DNA from: an uncultured Clostridium sp.
Lineage (GTDB): Bacteria; Bacillota; Clostridia; TANB77; CAG-508
Length of the DNA stretch: 63,629 nucleotides
NCBI GenBank assembly: GCA_947571115.1
Contig: CANOWW010000012.1
Coordinates: 1 to 63,629, forward strand
Direction of reading: 5' to 3'
Position 1 is the first letter of the stretch. Every line of letters starts with the position of its first letter. Positions 60,403-63,629 of this stretch are shown piece after piece. The position numbers and the translations under genes were made by a program. The notes beneath the pieces were generated by a model that searched no databases, was not told the DNA's origin, and saw only the letters and a list, made by a program, of their open reading frames with translations.

Positions 60403-60475
60403 AAAGACCTAGAGTAGGTAGCTAAAAGCTAAACGTATGTTAAGTACGTTGCCCTCTGGGCATTTTTATTTTATC
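60403..60475 (+). promoter_or_regulatory. Structured leader with terminator before pnuC operon
   Basis: Four stems in a row: ACCTA-gag-TAGGT, AGCT-aaa-AGCT, ACGTA-tgttaag-TACGT, and the terminator GCCC-tct-GGGC followed by ATTTTT. A short leader ending in a terminator ahead of a nicotinamide riboside transporter gene suggests attenuation by a cofactor-responsive RNA. I cannot match it to a known class. Confidence 0.5.
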
Positions 60476-60497
60476 AAATTAAGTGGAGGCAAATCGT

Positions 60498-61049
60498 ATG
60501 AATTTATACATAAATGGAAGCAATCGCAGACAAAATTGCTACAAAGTTTTAAGCGATTTAAAGGAAGAAAATGATACGTTATTTTCCTTGTCGGACAAAA
60601 GTATTAATTATTGTTTGGGATGTTGTGCATGTGCAGAAGGTTTAGAAAATTTTTGTGTGCTAGAAGATGACATGCAAGAATTATATTTGGATATGGTTCA
60701 AGCAGATAAAATTATCATAGCAACTCCAATTTACATGAACCATATAACAGGCATTTTGAAAAATGTAATTGACAGGTGGAACCCTTATAGCGCGCACGAT
60801 GAACTATTGCAAGGCAAGACGATTTATATAATTACCATAGGGCAAATTAGTGAAAAAGAAAATCAAGCAGTTGCCAAGGATATTCAAAAATATTTTGAGG
60901 GTATTGGCAAATTTATGAAATTTAAAACAGTATTTTTGAGGAATTTTTCAAGTGGAGAATTGGATAAAGTCGAAGAGGAATATTCAAATTATGAAGAGAT
61001 TATTCATAAACTAAAAGAAGAAATACAAAATGAAGGAGAAAATTCATGA
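60498..61049 (+). CDS. Flavodoxin-family NAD(P)H-dependent oxidoreductase
   Basis: 183 aa, start at ATG 60498 (GTGGAGG upstream). FMN-binding fold: LYINGSNRRQNCYKVL, a cysteine cluster NYCLGCCACAEGLENFC like iron-sulfur flavoproteins, IIIATPIYMNHITGILKNVIDRW. Reduces small substrates using NAD(P)H. Coupled to pnuC by a 4-base overlap and placed behind the leader. Confidence 0.88.
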   Translation: MNLYINGSNRRQNCYKVLSDLKEENDTLFSLSDKSINYCLGCCACAEGLENFCVLEDDMQELYLDMVQADKIIIATPIYMNHITGILKNVIDRWNPYSAHDELLQGKTIYIITIGQISEKENQAVAKDIQKYFEGIGKFMKFKTVFLRNFSSGELDKVEEEYSNYEEIIHKLKEEIQNEGENS

Positions 61050-61711
61050 AAAAACTGTTCAAAGACTGGACGAGATTTGAAATTGCGCTTTTCGTATTAG
61101 GAGCTACGTTGATTACTTTTTCAAGTATTTTATGCAAAAGTGATTTTTTGACGATTTTCGCATCTTTGGTTGGAATACTTTGCTCATTATTGCAAGCAAA
61201 AGGAAAAATAATCAGCCAATTTGTGGGGATTGCAGAAGTGACGTTATATTCTATCCTATCCTATATAAATCACTATTATGGGGAAGTCATGATTGATGTT
61301 TTTGTTGTATTTCCGATGTATGTTTATGGGGTAATTTCATGGATAACGCATAAAAATCAAGAAACAGATACCGTAACTTCCAATCAAATTAGCAAAAAGG
61401 AGTGGATAATTTTAGGCTTTACTAGCATGGTTGGATTTGGCATTTTATATGTTGTGTTAAAACATTTCCATACCAGTCAATTAGTGGTTTCAAGTTTCTC
61501 CATGATTACAAGTCTAATTGCAACTTATTTAATTGCGAGAAGAAGCAAATATAGTTTTGCGTTTTTTATCGGAAATGATATTATCTTGATTTTATTATGG
61601 GGAGTTCCTGTGCTACAAGGAGACTTTTCGCTATTGCCAATTGTAATAGAAAATCTAGTTTTGCTCATGAATGATGCTTATGGATTAAAAAATTGGAATG
61701 AAAATATTTAA
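61046..61711 (+). CDS. pnuC: Nicotinamide riboside transporter PnuC
   Basis: 221 aa, seven or so membrane helices. PnuC family: FASLVGILCSLLQAKGKIISQFVG, a central loop ISWITHKNQETD and FFIGNDIILILLWG with the conserved N-D; the closing segment LLMNDAYGLKNW is typical. Imports nicotinamide riboside for NAD salvage. No nadR is in the window. Confidence 0.92.
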   Translation: MKKLFKDWTRFEIALFVLGATLITFSSILCKSDFLTIFASLVGILCSLLQAKGKIISQFVGIAEVTLYSILSYINHYYGEVMIDVFVVFPMYVYGVISWITHKNQETDTVTSNQISKKEWIILGFTSMVGFGILYVVLKHFHTSQLVVSSFSMITSLIATYLIARRSKYSFAFFIGNDIILILLWGVPVLQGDFSLLPIVIENLVLLMNDAYGLKNWNENI

Positions 61712-61716
61712 AAAAA

Positions 61717-61775
61717 TGAGTATAAGAAACTCAATACATTGCGTGAGAAATTTTGAGTAGAGTTTTTTATACTCG
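61717..61775. terminator. Bidirectional terminator
   Basis: GAGTATAAGAAACTCAA pairs with TTGAGTAGAGTTTTTTATACTC over a 20-base loop, between convergent pnuC and murC. Confidence 0.75.
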
Positions 61776-61784
61776 TTTTGTTTT

Positions 61785-63167
61785 TTATTTTAGCAACATA
61801 GGCCCGATTTGTGTGACTGTTCCAGCCCCCAAAGTTAAGACCAAATCATGTGGCGCGGCGTTTTCTTTGACGTATTTTACGACCTTTTCAAATTCTGGAA
61901 TATAGTCCACTTTTTTGCCAAGAGAAAGCATTTTATTTGCCAAATCCTGTGAAGAAATTCCAACTGTATTTTGCTCTCTTGCTGCATAAATATCCACCAA
62001 AATAACGTGGTCAAAATCCATTAAAGAGTGCGCAAAATCCTCTAAAAGACTAGCCGTTCTAGAATACGTATGTGGTTGAAAAATGACCCAAGATTCATGA
62101 TATTTTTTATTTTTAATCGCACTACTAACAGCTGAAATTTCAGTCGGATGATGCGCATAATCATCAAAAACAGAAACCTCGCCAAAAGAGCCTTTATATT
62201 CCAAGCGACGTTCCGCGCCCGTAAAACTTTGCAATGCTTCAGCCATCCTGTTTTTCTCAATTCCATAGTAATCACACATGGCGATACATGCTAAAGCATT
62301 CAAAACATTGTGCTTTCCAGTCACAGATAAAGCAAAATGATGATAAAATTCATTCTGTTTATAAACATCAAATTGCGCAAAGCCATTGTCGTCAAATTCA
62401 ATATTTTGGGCAACAAAATCCGCATTTTTATTTTCAATTCCATAAGAAATAAATTTCGATTTTACAATATTTTTTAAAGCCAAACAATTGCTGTCGTCCG
62501 CATTGGTTACCAGCAAGCCATCCTCTTTTAAAAGGCAAGAAAAATCTTGAAATGTGTTGACGACATTGTCAAAAGTTTTATAATAGTCCAAGTGGTCGCC
62601 ATCCATGTTCAAGATAATGGCACTTTTTGGAAAAAAGTTCAGAAAATTAGCTTTGTATTCGCAAGCTTCCAAAATAAAATATTCACTTTTCCCGATGTGA
62701 TAATTTCCACCAATATTTTTTAACATGGCGCCAACTTCAACAGAAGGATCTTTGCCAGCCGCTAAAAAACAAGTGGCAAGCATGGAAGTCGTTGTGGTTT
62801 TACCATGTGTTCCAGCAACGCAAATGGTTTCTTGGTACATTTTTGTCAAATAGCCAACAAATTTTCCGCGGGTTACAAGTGGAATATGATTTTCACGTGC
62901 GATTTTCATTTCGGGGTCGTTTTCGCCCACAGCAGCAGAAAACACGATTAAATCCGCATTTTTGGCAATTTCAGGGGCGTGACCAATCGTAGTTTGGATG
63001 CCATGCGAATTTAAAGTATCCGTTATCTGGCTTTGATTTAAATCTGAGCCAGTCACGTGATAGCCCCAATTATGTAGCGTTTCCGCAATAGCGCTCATGC
63101 TAATTCCGCCAATACCAATCAAATGTATATGTTTATATTTTGTTAAATCATCGATTTCAAAATCCAT
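61785..63167 (-). CDS. murC: UDP-N-acetylmuramate-L-alanine ligase MurC
   Basis: 460 aa, family length. N-terminal Rossmann HLIGIGGISMSAIAE, ATP loop AGTHGKTTTTSMLA, central domain ILNMDGDHLDYYK, and C-terminal domain DDYAHHPTEISA and HTYSRTASLLEDF. Adds L-alanine to UDP-MurNAc in peptidoglycan synthesis. RBS GGAGGA. Confidence 0.97.
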   Translation of the reverse strand: MDFEIDDLTKYKHIHLIGIGGISMSAIAETLHNWGYHVTGSDLNQSQITDTLNSHGIQTTIGHAPEIAKNADLIVFSAAVGENDPEMKIARENHIPLVTRGKFVGYLTKMYQETICVAGTHGKTTTTSMLATCFLAAGKDPSVEVGAMLKNIGGNYHIGKSEYFILEACEYKANFLNFFPKSAIILNMDGDHLDYYKTFDNVVNTFQDFSCLLKEDGLLVTNADDSNCLALKNIVKSKFISYGIENKNADFVAQNIEFDDNGFAQFDVYKQNEFYHHFALSVTGKHNVLNALACIAMCDYYGIEKNRMAEALQSFTGAERRLEYKGSFGEVSVFDDYAHHPTEISAVSSAIKNKKYHESWVIFQPHTYSRTASLLEDFAHSLMDFDHVILVDIYAAREQNTVGISSQDLANKMLSLGKKVDYIPEFEKVVKYVKENAAPHDLVLTLGAGTVTQIGPMLLK

Positions 63168-63195
63168 TTTAAATCCTCCGAAAAAAACTAACTGT

Positions 63196-63224
63196 ATTAT
63201 ACACTTAAATTATGCAATTTTCAA
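63196..63224 (-). promoter_or_regulatory. Sigma-A promoter of murC
   Basis: On the minus strand TTGAAA, 17 bases, TATAAT. Confidence 0.8.
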
Positions 63225-63337
63225 GTACAATGTTAATATTATTATGCAATTTTTGTGAAAAAATATGTATGAAAATGAGGAAAATAACGGTGTACAAAAA
63301 TTTTTGTAAAAATTCAAAAAATATTGTAAATTTTAGA

Positions 63338-63362
63338 AGGAATTTCATTTATTTTGGCGAAT
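63338..63362 (+). promoter_or_regulatory. Sigma-H promoter of spoVG
   Basis: AGGAATT, 14 bases, GAAT: the same elements and spacing as the Bacillus spoVG promoter, the classic sigma-H target. sigH is encoded at 5579 in this window. Confidence 0.8.
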
Positions 63363-63426
63363 ATAATAATTAATACATAGAGATAATATTTATGTATGAA
63401 TATTAACAATAGAAAGAGGTGCTAAA

Positions 63427-63629
63427 ATGCAAATAACAGATGTACGTTTAAGAAAAGTAAATTCAGAGAACAGAATGAAAGCTGTTGCTTCTGTAACATT
63501 CGATAATGAATTCGTAATTCATGATATCAAAGTTATCGAAAGTGCAAATGGATTGTTTATAGCTATGCCTAGTAGAAAAACTCCAAACGGAGAATTCAAA
63601 GATATAGCTCATCCAATCAATGCTGAAAC
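63427..63629 (+). CDS. spoVG: SpoVG (3' end cut by window)
   Basis: First 67 codons present. [19 protein letters not shown] is the SpoVG start, followed by [17 protein letters not shown] and [19 protein letters not shown], a DNA/RNA-binding regulator acting in sporulation, cell division and virulence in relatives. RBS AGAGGTG. Preceded by a sigma-H promoter. Confidence 0.95.
   Translation, partial: MQITDVRLRKVNSENRMKAVASVTFDNEFVIHDIKVIESANGLFIAMPSRKTPNGEFKDIAHPINAE

Overview
The window looks like a chromosomal segment of a low-GC, endospore-forming member of the Firmicutes, probably a gut Clostridia. The evidence is AT-rich sequence, strong AGGAGG ribosome binding sites, many sigma-A promoters with 17-bp spacers, and sporulation genes (sigH, spoVG, a CotF-type coat protein, a LysM/M14 spore-lysis-type peptidase). 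Housekeeping islands include yifB-dprA-yraN, SRP RNA-dnaX-ybaB-recR, proS, scpB, trmFO, mutY and murC. I see no CRISPR array, transposase or prophage.

Layout. 1-7 kb: a cut-off zinc-ribbon gene, yifB-dprA-yraN, an NxxxD/DxxxD cation exporter, sigH, tRNA-Thr, and a ferredoxin plus ferredoxin:thioredoxin-reductase-like pair. 7-11 kb: coat protein, AraC regulator, VOC protein and a DUF362/ECF-S/DUF1893 operon. 11-20 kb: an array of 14 small co-directional enzyme genes (eight GNAT genes with nine GNAT domains, two Nudix, two P-loop kinases, an MccF-like S66 peptidase, an HD hydrolase) behind a structured leader, followed by a Fic gene. 20-31 kb: proS, scpB, two orphan genes, HD-GYP, a pilin-like surface protein, the peptidase, a membrane-anchored protein and trmFO. 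31-43 kb: an Lsa-type ABC-F gene, a 7TM histidine kinase, and a 7.4-kb dimodular NRPS ending in a reductase domain. 43-51 kb: HtrA, a GtrII-like protein, an epimerase, an ABC-2 exporter and a GH73 glucosaminidase. 51-63 kb: SRP RNA-dnaX-ybaB-recR, a nitrilase operon, an APH-type kinase, mutY, DUF3800, a leader-controlled flavoprotein-pnuC operon, murC and spoVG (cut by the window).

Most striking observation: seven genes carry nine single-base +1 interruptions. All nine lie at a CGG triplet that is in frame in the upstream reading frame, and skipping the C restores a full-length, family-typical protein each time. Fifty-six other genes contain no in-frame CGG by my reading; two orphan genes (22911-23219 and 54046-54396) have one each. 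The codon-phase dependence argues against random sequencing error and suggests that CGG is unassigned or shift-prone here and is read as C+GGN, giving +1 frameshifting or quadruplet decoding. The affected genes are annotated as single CDSs spanning the shift.
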